A DNA stretch of 40,481 nucleotides from Paludibacteraceae bacterium (GTDB taxonomy: Bacteria > Bacteroidota > Bacteroidia > Bacteroidales > Paludibacteraceae): contig CAJOIZ010000007.1 of NCBI GenBank assembly GCA_905234835.1, forward strand, positions 1 through 40,481. The letters are read 5' to 3'. The translations under genes were made by a program, and so were the position numbers. Shown in pieces: positions 8,300 through 15,667 of the stretch. Below the pieces are notes generated by a model. The model was not told the origin of the DNA, did no database searches, and was given only the letters and a program-made list of their open reading frames with translations. The first letter of the stretch is position 1, and the number at the start of each line of letters is the position of its first letter.

Positions 8300-8572
8300 C
8301 CTTTGAGGGTACGCACTCGTCCCGGGTGCAGCTCAATCAAAGAGAAAAATAAGCAGCCTTATATCGGTTGCCAACGACTTGCCACGAAAGCGGAGATTGA
8401 CGAGATGGTAGGTGCGAAAGGTTTCCATGACAACGGCGACGGTAATGGCGTAAACTATATCGGCGAGCGTTTGTACCTCGAAGATATGCACCCTGCTAAC
8501 GTTTTCATTGACCCGCAATCCGGCAAACCCATCTGTATAGATTGTATCGTTAAGTTCATAAATAAAGAATAA
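8300..8572 (+). pseudogene. 5'-truncated fragment resembling the C-terminus of a polyvalent-protein kinase domain
   Basis: The open frame has no convincing start: its upstream part overlaps the promoter at 8262-8292 and the first in-frame ATG is far inside. The C-terminal ~60 residues look like the end of the kinase-fold domain found in phage/ICE polyvalent proteins. They carry ATKAEIDEMV, then LYLEDMHPANVFID (catalytic-loop-like D..H..N) and PICIDCIVKF (metal-binding-like D). Such domains sit in large mobile-element proteins, so this is probably the remnant of a lost phage or conjugative element. The family call is by eye and moderate; truncation is clear. Whether the short remnant is still translated from a non-ATG start cannot be told. 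Confidence 0.5.
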
Positions 8573-8610
8573 ATCGTGCCCTCGTGGCTAAGAATAATAC
8601 CGTCCCATCC

Positions 8611-8800
8611 ATGTAAATAGGACAAGTATCTCACTTGTGCTTCTTAGCAGGTCAAGACGCGGTCATAAGGAAAGCGAAAAAGAAAGAAAAATGCAAAAAA
8701 ATATAGACGTATACAAATCGTAGCGAAAAAAACACTACCCTTGCGGCCGAATTTTATGGAGATAGAAATATAAACACCGTCCCTCTCCAAGACGTTAAAT
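8611..8800 (+). repeat. Promoter/leader direct repeat, copy 1 (upstream of the KilA-N gene)
   Basis: About 190 bp recurs as copy 2 at 9654-9845. The two share an exact 65-bp block (8667-8731 and 9711-9775) and a similar tail ending in ACCGTCCCTCTCCAAGAC. Just after the exact block comes a -7-like box TACCCTTG (8736-8743), one base off consensus. It serves as promoter plus 5' leader for the KilA-N gene that starts at 8819. Confidence 0.85.
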
Positions 8801-8818
8801 CAGAGAATAAATAAGAAT

Positions 8819-9640
8819 ATGGCCAAGACACAATCAATAATTGTCAAAGACACTACCGTTCGTTCATACACGCAGAACGGAATGGACTACATTTGTATCA
8901 CAGATATAGCGCGACAAAAGAATGCTGAAGATCCCAATGGAGTTGTCGGTAATTGGATGCGTAATCGTAATACATTGGAGTATCTTGGCTTGTGGGAGAT
9001 GTTGAACAACCCCGATTTTAACCCCCTCGAATTCGAGGGGTTTAGAAACCAAGCAGGACTGAATGCTTTTACGCTTTCTCCGAGTCGATGGATTGAGGCT
9101 ACACACGCTATAGGACTTGTGGCAATGTCAGGTAGATACGGTGGTACTTACGCACAGAGGGATATTGCATTTAAGTTTGCCAGTTGGGTCTCGGCTGAGT
9201 TTGAACTCTACTTAATTAAGGAGTTCCAACGTCTAAAAGAAGCTGAGCAAAAAGCACTCGGCTGGTCAGCAAAGCGTGAGTTGGCTAAGATCAATTACCA
9301 TATCCATACAGATGCCATCAAGGCGAACTTGATTCCACAGGAGATTGACACGTATCACAAGTCGCTCATCTATGCCAACGAGGCTGACGTGCTCAATGTG
9401 GCACTCTTCGGTATCACAGCAAAAGAGTGGCGCGATGCTCACCCAGATGACAAAGGCAATATCCGTGATTATGCTACGATTAATCAGTTAATTTGCTTGA
9501 GTAATATGGAGAACCTCAACGCTGTCTTCATTAACGAAGGCATGCCGCAAGGCGAACGTATACATAAACTCAACCAAATTGCCATCCAGCAAATGACTGT
9601 GCTTGAGAACGTAGAGAGCAAGCATATTCTAAAAGGATAA
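8819..9640 (+). CDS. KilA-N domain protein
   Basis: 273-residue protein with the look of the KilA-N family, DNA-binding proteins known from phages and large DNA viruses and widespread in Bacteroidales accessory regions. The N-terminal ~130 residues carry the family pattern: YICITDIARQKN, then VVGNWMRNRNTLEYLGLWE, then RWIEATHAIGLVAMSGRYGG and FASWVSAEFELYLIKEFQRLK. The C-terminal half is mainly helical (KRELAKINYHIHTDAIKANL...) and has no motif I recognise. The biological role of the bacterial members is unclear; phage antirepressor-like or regulatory functions are usual guesses. It is flanked by the ~190-bp direct repeat, so the gene and the candidate RNA at 9795 share almost the same promoter. 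Confidence 0.85.
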   Translation: MAKTQSIIVKDTTVRSYTQNGMDYICITDIARQKNAEDPNGVVGNWMRNRNTLEYLGLWEMLNNPDFNPLEFEGFRNQAGLNAFTLSPSRWIEATHAIGLVAMSGRYGGTYAQRDIAFKFASWVSAEFELYLIKEFQRLKEAEQKALGWSAKRELAKINYHIHTDAIKANLIPQEIDTYHKSLIYANEADVLNVALFGITAKEWRDAHPDDKGNIRDYATINQLICLSNMENLNAVFINEGMPQGERIHKLNQIAIQQMTVLENVESKHILKG

Positions 9641-9653
9641 CGCCCCATCATAG

Positions 9654-9845
9654 ACGTAAAATAGGACAAGTATTGCAGCATGTAATCATTAGAAAGTCAA
9701 AACGCGATTAAAGGAAAGCGAAAAAGAAAGAAAAATGCAAAAAAATATAGACGTATACAAATCGTAGCGAAAAAAGCATTACCTTTGCGGTCGAATTTAT
9801 GGAGATAAAAGGAACATAGACACCGTCCCTCTCCAAGACATTAAA
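9654..9845 (+). repeat. Promoter/leader direct repeat, copy 2 (in front of the candidate RNA)
   Basis: Second copy of the 8611-8800 repeat, same orientation, with an exact 65-bp match at 9711-9775. It begins 14 bp after the stop of the KilA-N gene. Confidence 0.85.
9780..9787 (+). promoter_or_regulatory. -7 element of the promoter in repeat copy 2
   Basis: TACCTTTG is an exact match to TAnnTTTG. A clear TTG is not found at the usual 20-bp distance, so strength depends on something else; the conserved 65-bp block immediately upstream is the candidate. Transcription would start around 9793-9797. Confidence 0.55.
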
Positions 9846-10112
9846 TTGGAGACAGCGCAAAGTGTTGCGCATACATATTGAACAAGCGTTTACACGTTTG
9901 TAATCTGATGCTAGAAATGTAGGAAGTTTCAGTGGTTCGGAAAGCAAGTAAGTAGATGCTCACGAGTGTACAACTCGCCCACACTATAGAATGGCTATAT
10001 CCTATAGTGTGTTGGCGGATATATACACAGCACGAGTATCTGTTTGTATATCTGACCACAAGGCAATTCCTACAGCCCCTAGCACGGATAACAACGGTTA
10101 TTCGTGCTTTTG
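9795..10112 (+). ncRNA. Candidate structured non-coding RNA (~320 nt)
   Basis: A promoter at its head, a terminator-like hairpin at its tail and no credible reading frame between them. Predicted elements: a small CGAG/CTCG hairpin (9963-9966 with 9974-9977). An overlapping or alternative long hairpin has CACACTATAG (9980-9989) pairing with CTATAGTGTG (10002-10011), extended by CGCC/GGCG past a two-base bulge. A 3' hairpin lies at 10081-10108, followed by T's. The stem in the middle is perfect over 10 bp. The RNA lies between the KilA-N gene and the small ORF and GTPase genes. Family unknown; a long 5' leader of the 10195 gene is an alternative. Confidence 0.45.
10081..10112 (+). terminator. 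Terminator-like hairpin ending the candidate RNA
   Basis: AGCACGGATAAC (10081-10092) pairs with GTTATTCGTGCT (10097-10108) with one G-U pair and a tight AACG loop, followed by TTTTGTTGT. Confidence 0.65.
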
Positions 10113-10194
10113 TTGTAAACAATAAACTAACAATTATAAATGGAGTAAGCCGAAAAGCCATAAGTGAGTAGGCAAATTTATAAAATATTGTGTT

Positions 10195-10422
10195 ATGACT
10201 TACATGTTTGAAGTGAGCGTCATTCATAAGTATGTTGGAGGCGGTATCCAGTTACCTGCAGGTTTGACTGTTCGTGTTCCATACGAATCGACATCCAGTC
10301 CTGTTTATACAACTGATGGCAAGCAACGTATCATACAAGCGTTTGCGCAACAATGTGGCATAGATCTTAGTCGTTGCCCCGCAGCAATTTGCTCCGGATA
10401 CATGGAAGCAAGACGTATGTAA
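10195..10422 (+). CDS. Small protein of unknown function, possibly DUF6140-like
   Basis: 75 residues, with a second possible start six bases later (10204). The pattern is FEVSV...GGIQLPAGLTVRVPYES, then PVYTTDGKQRIIQAFAQQCGIDL, then SGYMEARRM. This resembles, by memory only, the small DUF6140 proteins found in Bacteroides mobile regions. No signal peptide or membrane segment. Right after its stop another frame reads on for 29 codons from a GTG (10427-10516, ending EVLKMDL). A recent frameshift or a tiny coupled ORF is possible there. The gene sits 38 bp before the first GTPase if the 29-codon ORF is counted, otherwise 132 bp before it. Confidence 0.55.
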   Translation: MTYMFEVSVIHKYVGGGIQLPAGLTVRVPYESTSSPVYTTDGKQRIIQAFAQQCGIDLSRCPAAICSGYMEARRM

Positions 10423-10554
10423 ACGCGTGAGCAAAACTCATCTAAACGGTGCTGTTGGCGATATTGGAGTAGGAATATATGCCGACGCAAAGGAAGTATT
10501 AAAAATGGATTTATAATCAGTCCATTCATATTGGACACTAATTAAATAAATACA

Positions 10555-12855
10555 ATGGCAAACAATATAAGTGATATTTTTAAAAATTTTTCTTCTTTTA
10601 TTTCGTCTATTTCAGATCATGAGCATTGCTTTGATTATATTGATGAAAAACATATGCTATCTTCTGACTTTAGTATCCTAAAGATGTTCGACAAAAAGAG
10701 AATGGAACTTTATTATGCAGCTAAGAAAACTACATATTTAGATGCAGATGGAGCGGAAGAGTATAATCATAACAAGGCTAAACACATACAAGTAGAAGCT
10801 ATTTTGCTATCAGATATTGGAATTCACTATACGTGTAAACGTGACAAATCCATTGTGGAAAAAGAAGTTTATAGATGGGATAATATCATACGTTTCCAAG
10901 AAGATGGGAATTGGCTTGATATTATAGAAACAGGAGGAAATAAAAATTATGTTTCTTTTAGCTTGTTAGTCGGTGGTAAAAATCAATTACATAAAAAGAA
11001 ATGGTTGGCTTTATTCAATGCTATTATCGGGAAACAGCCACAACTTAAAAATGTTGTCCAATCTCAAAAAAGTGAAGGCGAGAAAAATGACGGGATAAGA
11101 CAAGATGCTCAATCGGCAAGACAAATAATAAAAGATAAATACAAAGGGCTTATTACAAGCTTGGCACAAACGAAGTCAAAAATTGAGAGATTTGACGCTG
11201 GGAATACTGAACTTGTTAAACTGCAATTGGATTTTATCAAAGGTATAACAAATCAAATTGATGAGGTTTCAAATGTGATGGAACAAACAATCAACGGCAT
11301 GGTTTGGGATAACTTGGTAATTGCTTTTTTCGGAGAAACAAATGCAGGAAAGAGTACTATAATAGAAACTTTGCGAATTCTATTTGATCCCCAAAAGCAG
11401 AAAAATGCAAATGACGGTTTGATTGTTGGCGATGGGCAAGCGGACTTTACAAAGACTTATGATGAGTACCATCTAAATATCTTTGGCAAGCCATTTACTC
11501 TAATTGATGTTCCTGGTATAGAAGGAAAAGAAGAAGATTTCAAAGATGATATCAAACGGGCTCTTCAGCAGGCTCATGTTGTTTTTTATGTACAAGGTCA
11601 CAATAAGAAACCTGATTCTGCTACAGCAGAAAAAATAAAAAAATACCTTAACGATTGGGTGAATGTATATTCTATATATAACGTACGCGGGGGGGCTTCA
11701 AACTATGACGAGTGCGAAGAAAGAGAAAACCTTTTCACAAGTGATGTGGATAAAACATACACTCTTATAGAAGATACTTTTAGAGACATTCTTGGAGTTG
11801 TATATAAAGGAAATATTGCGATTCAAGCTTTACTTGCGATGTGTGCGAAAGCCCATTTCGCGGCAACTCGTGATGATTTGATAAAAACGCAGAAGAAATT
11901 AATATCTTATTTTGGTTCTGCTGATGATGTGTTTATATTTAGCCATTTCCAAGAGATTGTTGATTTAATCCAAAACAAAACTGAACATTTTGACGAGGAA
12001 TTGATATCAGCGAATAAACAAAAATTGGTCGCATTGTGCAATCATATAACTGACGAAATTTCTAAACTTGTAGATGCTAAAACTATGGGTATACAGAAAT
12101 TGGCGGAAAGCTTAAAACAATATCAGAATGCAATAAAACAAGTTGCGCAAGAAACGAAACATCATTTATCTGCAAATGCGACGTCAGAAAATAATCGTTT
12201 ATTTGCTTCTTTACAAAATGAGATGAGTGCAGCAATAGATAATGCGGATTTAAATGATCTTGAAGAAAAACTAAAAAGTCAGGTGTCTGCATTTAAGTAT
12301 AAGTATAAAACTGCCATGCAACAGTTAGTATCAAAAGAGATTATCAAAATGAATGACAGTTTGCAAGCTAAGCAAAAACAGTATTTAGATTGTTTTAAGT
12401 GCGTGCCAAATATAGAAATAGATTCTGTATCCATTCAGGTGATTGATATGGAGAATATAATGGATAATCTTGAATTTACATTTGGTGATTTTTTAAAGAA
12501 TGCATTGGAATTAGGTACTGCTGTTGGATTAGGCGCTTTTGGCGGAGCGATAGGCATGGGAATAGGAGCTGCCGTGTGGGGACTAATAAAAATTATCACC
12601 GCTGGAAGTGCAGAGAATCAGAACAAACAAAATGCAAAGAACGAATTACGGCTACAGTTAAATTCTAATAAACAGTATGTACAACAGCAATTGCGTGAAG
12701 AAATGGAAAATTGCAAAGATCTTATTAATCGAAAAATCACAGACTTAATAGATGTCGTTAATTGTGATATGAAACATATCAAAGATATTAAAACAACACT
12801 AGATATGGTTTCCAAACAAATCAAAGATTATTCTGTTAACATTCAAAATATGTAA
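10555..12855 (+). CDS. Dynamin-like GTPase A with PH-like N-terminus and C-terminal hydrophobic hairpin
   Basis: Large GTPase predicted to act at a membrane. In 766 residues I see an N-terminal region (about 75-160) whose alternating beta pattern (ILLSDIGIHYTC, EVYRWDNIIRF) resembles a bacterial PH-like domain. The P-loop GETNAGKST follows at 260-268, with switch/G3 DVPG at 318-321. At the place of the base-specificity motif NKxD there is only YNVRGG (~375-380), so this motif is degenerate. Long helical segments follow. A Gly-rich hydrophobic stretch at about 649-685 (GTAVGLGAFGGAIGMGIGAA) looks like a paddle or membrane-inserting hairpin, and a helical tail ends the protein. It is followed after 5 bp by GTPase B, so the two are surely co-expressed. 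Its AT-rich base and codon use is unlike the flanking core genes, suggesting transfer. Pairs of dynamin-like GTPases are known in Leo/Eleos-type defence systems; membership here is inference. Confidence 0.8.
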   Translation: MANNISDIFKNFSSFISSISDHEHCFDYIDEKHMLSSDFSILKMFDKKRMELYYAAKKTTYLDADGAEEYNHNKAKHIQVEAILLSDIGIHYTCKRDKSIVEKEVYRWDNIIRFQEDGNWLDIIETGGNKNYVSFSLLVGGKNQLHKKKWLALFNAIIGKQPQLKNVVQSQKSEGEKNDGIRQDAQSARQIIKDKYKGLITSLAQTKSKIERFDAGNTELVKLQLDFIKGITNQIDEVSNVMEQTINGMVWDNLVIAFFGETNAGKSTIIETLRILFDPQKQKNANDGLIVGDGQADFTKTYDEYHLNIFGKPFTLIDVPGIEGKEEDFKDDIKRALQQAHVVFYVQGHNKKPDSATAEKIKKYLNDWVNVYSIYNVRGGASNYDECEERENLFTSDVDKTYTLIEDTFRDILGVVYKGNIAIQALLAMCAKAHFAATRDDLIKTQKKLISYFGSADDVFIFSHFQEIVDLIQNKTEHFDEELISANKQKLVALCNHITDEISKLVDAKTMGIQKLAESLKQYQNAIKQVAQETKHHLSANATSENNRLFASLQNEMSAAIDNADLNDLEEKLKSQVSAFKYKYKTAMQQLVSKEIIKMNDSLQAKQKQYLDCFKCVPNIEIDSVSIQVIDMENIMDNLEFTFGDFLKNALELGTAVGLGAFGGAIGMGIGAAVWGLIKIITAGSAENQNKQNAKNELRLQLNSNKQYVQQQLREEMENCKDLINRKITDLIDVVNCDMKHIKDIKTTLDMVSKQIKDYSVNIQNM

Positions 12856-12860
12856 AAGAA

Positions 12861-14528
12861 ATGAAAGATTTATCAAGTCTCGTAACCATTCTAAAAGATG
12901 GAGAGAAATTAGGATTAAATTTTGGTGAGATCTATCAAAAGATTGAACATGTCCAAGGAACGATGGCTGATGAGAAGATAAAGATAGTCCTTCTTAGCAG
13001 TTTCTCTGATGGCAAAACATCAACCATTGCCGGACTTAATGGAAAAATTGAGCCCGACATGAAGATTGATGTTGACGAGTCATCGGATGAAATAATAGTA
13101 TATCATCCACAAGGCTTGGCTAGTGGTTTTGAGATAATGGATACTCCTGGTCTTTTTGGCTCCAAAGAAAAAGAAATAGACGGAGATTCTATTCGTTTAT
13201 CTGCTATTACGGAAAAATATATCAGCGAGGCTCACATTATTTTGTACATTTGCGATGCTGTAACTCCACTTAAAGATAGCCATGCAAAATTCATAGAAAA
13301 GGTTATGCGCAAGTTTGGTAAACTCAACTCGACTATTTTCGTGATTAATAAAATGGATGAAGCAGGCTATGATTTGATGGATGAGGAGGATTTTATAAGA
13401 GGAGCAACCATTAAAACAAATAATTTAAAACAGCGCCTAAAGGATACTATTAGACTGACCCCAAATGAAGAAAAGCAACTTCGTGTTGTTTGCATCGCTG
13501 CTGACCCCAAAGGTAAAGGTCTTGAATATTGGTTTGCAAAAATGGACAATTACAAACGACGTTCACATATCGAAGATTTACGTAAATGTATAGATGAACT
13601 TGTCACGCACAGTGATATTAAAGCATTGAGAGAGTCAACAGAGCAAGCATCAATAACAGATATAGTATGTCAGACATTTGATGCAATTCAGGTTGTGTAT
13701 CATTCTGTTGAATCTACAATGACAAAAGTTAGGGAGAAGAACCATGAGATGGAGCAAGATTTATCTCTTCTGCGCAAGGATTTAAGTAATTCAAAACAAG
13801 AAATGCAGGACAGATTGAATGCATTGAAAGACGAGATTCTTTCTGACATAAATAGTGCATCAATGGATAGTTTTGAGCAAATTGTTGAACAACGGATAGG
13901 AGTTAATGATGGTCAGATATCGTTTTACGTACTAGATCGGGCAATTAATCAAATTGTGCAGGATTGTTCAGAAGGAAACGATGTCGCCATAAAAACAAGA
14001 GTAGCCAATATTGAGAACAAAGTTACATTTACAGAAAAGTTACTGACAGAAGGACTACAAAAAGGAGCAACCGCAATAAAAGGGGTAAAGATTTCAGGAG
14101 AAACTGTTAAGGCGGTTAGAGATGTTGTAGCGAAAGGATATAAATTCAAGCCTTGGGGTGCAATCAAATTGGGTGCAAAATTTACAAAAGCAATGCCTTA
14201 TATCGGTGCTGCTATTGAAATAGGTGTTGCCTATTGGCAAAGAAAGAAAGAAGAAAAAGCACTTGCTGAATTTGAAGCGACAAAAGGAAAGATTAAAGAT
14301 GCAGTTAGTGATAAAATCCAAAAGATTTTTGAATGTTTCAATAACAATGAAGATTATTACATAAATTTTGCTCCTTCTTATTTGCAATTAGAAAAACAAG
14401 TAAAAGAGAGAGAAGAAACATTCCAAGGTATGCAAAACATATCAACCCAACTGCATAATTTTGACCAACGTATTAAAAATTGGATGCAAGAGAATGCGGA
14501 AGACGTTGAATATGAAGAAATAATATAA
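12861..14528 (+). CDS. Dynamin-like GTPase B
   Basis: Second GTPase of the pair, 555 residues. The P-loop is SSFSDGKTST (46-55), G3 is DTPG (94-97) and a canonical NKMD lies at 163-166, so this partner keeps the guanine-specificity motif that GTPase A has lost. After the G domain comes a long helical stalk (about 265-400) with coiled-coil character. A moderately hydrophobic segment with PYIGAAIEIGVAYW (about 445-460) and a charged helical C-terminus follow. It starts 5 bp after GTPase A and ends 25 bp before a string of tiny membrane peptides. Known dynamin pairs remodel or fuse membranes as heterodimers, which would fit. No signal peptide. The family assignment is firm at the level of GTPase, moderate for dynamin-like. 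Confidence 0.8.
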   Translation: MKDLSSLVTILKDGEKLGLNFGEIYQKIEHVQGTMADEKIKIVLLSSFSDGKTSTIAGLNGKIEPDMKIDVDESSDEIIVYHPQGLASGFEIMDTPGLFGSKEKEIDGDSIRLSAITEKYISEAHIILYICDAVTPLKDSHAKFIEKVMRKFGKLNSTIFVINKMDEAGYDLMDEEDFIRGATIKTNNLKQRLKDTIRLTPNEEKQLRVVCIAADPKGKGLEYWFAKMDNYKRRSHIEDLRKCIDELVTHSDIKALRESTEQASITDIVCQTFDAIQVVYHSVESTMTKVREKNHEMEQDLSLLRKDLSNSKQEMQDRLNALKDEILSDINSASMDSFEQIVEQRIGVNDGQISFYVLDRAINQIVQDCSEGNDVAIKTRVANIENKVTFTEKLLTEGLQKGATAIKGVKISGETVKAVRDVVAKGYKFKPWGAIKLGAKFTKAMPYIGAAIEIGVAYWQRKKEEKALAEFEATKGKIKDAVSDKIQKIFECFNNNEDYYINFAPSYLQLEKQVKEREETFQGMQNISTQLHNFDQRIKNWMQENAEDVEYEEII

Positions 14529-14553
14529 TAATTAACCCTTAAAATTTAAAATT

Positions 14554-14667
14554 ATGGCAAAAAAAACAAATGGTGAAAAAACTACCGGTATTGTAGCTGC
14601 AGTTCTCGGAATAGGGGGAGTAATATTATCAGCAGTATTGAATAAAAATAATGGCAAAAAAGCATAA
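14554..14667 (+). CDS. Tiny single-span membrane peptide, 37 aa
   Basis: ATG with a short basic N-terminus (MAKKTNGEK), one Gly/Ala/Val-rich hydrophobic span (GIVAAVLGIGGVILSAVL) and a basic tail (NKNNGKKA). The size, span and location directly after the dynamin pair suggest a membrane partner, anchor or pore-forming effector. Its last 17 bases overlap the start of the next peptide, which begins with the same MAKK, so the two are probably translationally coupled. Confidence 0.6.
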   Translation: MAKKTNGEKTTGIVAAVLGIGGVILSAVLNKNNGKKA

Positions 14668-14773
14668 GGGCTTTATGGAAAATACTAACGGTGATATAGG
14701 AAGTGGGATAATGAGTATTTTACTTATTCCTCTAATCATTCTAGGATATGGTTGGTTGTGGGGGAAAGATTAA
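14651..14773 (+). CDS. Tiny single-span membrane peptide, 40 aa
   Basis: Starts inside the end of the preceding peptide in another frame (MAKKHKGFMENTNG...). An alternative start is the ATG at 14675. One hydrophobic span near the C-terminus (IMSILLIPLIILGYGWLW) ends in GKD. The function is unknown; its position suggests it belongs to the GTPase cassette. Confidence 0.5.
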   Translation: MAKKHKGFMENTNGDIGSGIMSILLIPLIILGYGWLWGKD

Positions 14774-14822
14774 ATTTTAGTTAGTTAGTTGCAGGATTTG
14801 CGACACCTATAAAAAGCTTTTA

Positions 14823-14891
14823 ATGTGCCCAAACAACGAAACGATTAAAGAGCAAATTAAAGAATCTTGTGTTCCTGTCAAATTTGTGTGA
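14823..14891 (+). CDS. Possible 22-residue ORF
   Basis: ATG to TGA frame encoding MCPNNETIKEQ...VKFV between the membrane peptides and the UDG-like gene. It may be a leader peptide or chance. The stop lies 10 bp before the next start. No independent support. Confidence 0.2.
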   Translation: MCPNNETIKEQIKESCVPVKFV

Positions 14892-14901
14892 ATGAAATGC
14901 T

Positions 14902-15522
14902 ATGTTTTTTAGACCATTTATAGGACAAAGATACAAGGATGTCTTAATCCTCGGTGAGAGCCATTATTGTGATAAAGGTTGCTCAGATTGCGGCATTTGT
15001 CAGGCGCATTCGGAATGTGCGGACTTTACCCGACGAGTGATAGCCGATTATCTTGATCCTCGCAATGAGCGGGAAGGTTGGATGAATACCTACCTGAAAT
15101 TCGAACGTTCTTTGGTCGGGCATGAAACAACACCCGATGAGAGCACTCGGATATGGGATAGCATTGCATTCTACAACTACCTTCAAGTTGCTATGGGAGG
15201 TCCTCGTCAGGCAGGAACAACAGAGCAATACCGCCAAGCCGGAACTGCATTATTTGAAGTCTTAGAGCAGTTACGACCGAAATTAATGATTGCGTGGGGA
15301 AAGCAGCTTTGGCGAAACCTACCCAATACTTATTGGACGGATAGTGATACACTTGTTGTCCGTACACGCTCCGGGGTTGTAGAGCACGAGGATGTAGGTT
15401 ACTATACATTGCCCAGCGGACATGTAGTGCATGCATTATGTGTTTACCATCCTTCTGCCGGATATGACTGGTCGTTTTGGCATGATGTGATTGAAGCAAT
15501 GAAAGAAAAGATAAACATTTGA
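14902..15522 (+). CDS. Uracil-DNA-glycosylase-like superfamily protein (copy A)
   Basis: 206 residues with two motifs expected of the UDG fold. The first is a strand plus active-site loop VLILGESHY (14-22), at the place of the GxxPG/GQDPY motif. The second is YHPSAG (182-187), at the place of the HPS motif. Between them lie IWDSIAFYNYLQ and LRPKLMIAWGKQLW. Just after motif 1 there is a dense Cys cluster (C23, C27, C30, C33, C39), which could bind zinc or an iron-sulfur cluster. The expected catalytic Asp/Asn of classical UDGs is not evident, so base excision is not assured. A diverged paralogue (copy B) is at 18472-19146. It lies 5 bp before the 39-residue peptide and probably belongs to the GTPase operon. 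Confidence 0.6.
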   Translation: MFFRPFIGQRYKDVLILGESHYCDKGCSDCGICQAHSECADFTRRVIADYLDPRNEREGWMNTYLKFERSLVGHETTPDESTRIWDSIAFYNYLQVAMGGPRQAGTTEQYRQAGTALFEVLEQLRPKLMIAWGKQLWRNLPNTYWTDSDTLVVRTRSGVVEHEDVGYYTLPSGHVVHALCVYHPSAGYDWSFWHDVIEAMKEKINI

Positions 15523-15526
15523 GATT

Positions 15527-15646
15527 ATGAGCGTAATTGTATTCGAAGACCCGTGTCCGCAACACGGACAAAGTATGCAGGAACACATGAACAGAATGTT
15601 GAAAGACTCCAAACGTCGCGAGCGTGAGAAAGAACGCGCGAAATAA
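15527..15646 (+). CDS. 39-residue peptide, VFEDPCP family (copy A)
   Basis: Starts 5 bp after the UDG-like gene and ends before a strong terminator. The sequence MSVIVFEDPCPQHGQSMQE has a near twin at 21704-21823; the twins differ mostly after residue 20, where this copy becomes very basic (KRREREKERAK). Conservation concentrated in the first 20 residues argues that it is a real translated protein. No family recognised. The single Cys lies in a DPCP motif. Confidence 0.7.
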   Translation: MSVIVFEDPCPQHGQSMQEHMNRMLKDSKRREREKERAK

Positions 15647-15667
15647 TTGCGGTAGCCATATACAGAG

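Noticed and set aside
9956..10171. 71-codon frame inside the candidate RNA
   Set aside because: Crosses both predicted hairpins including the terminator, with no Shine-Dalgarno or family.
10427..10516. 29-codon GTG-initiated ORF after the 10195 gene
   Set aside because: Too short and without independent support; kept only as a note on a possible frameshift or coupled ORF.
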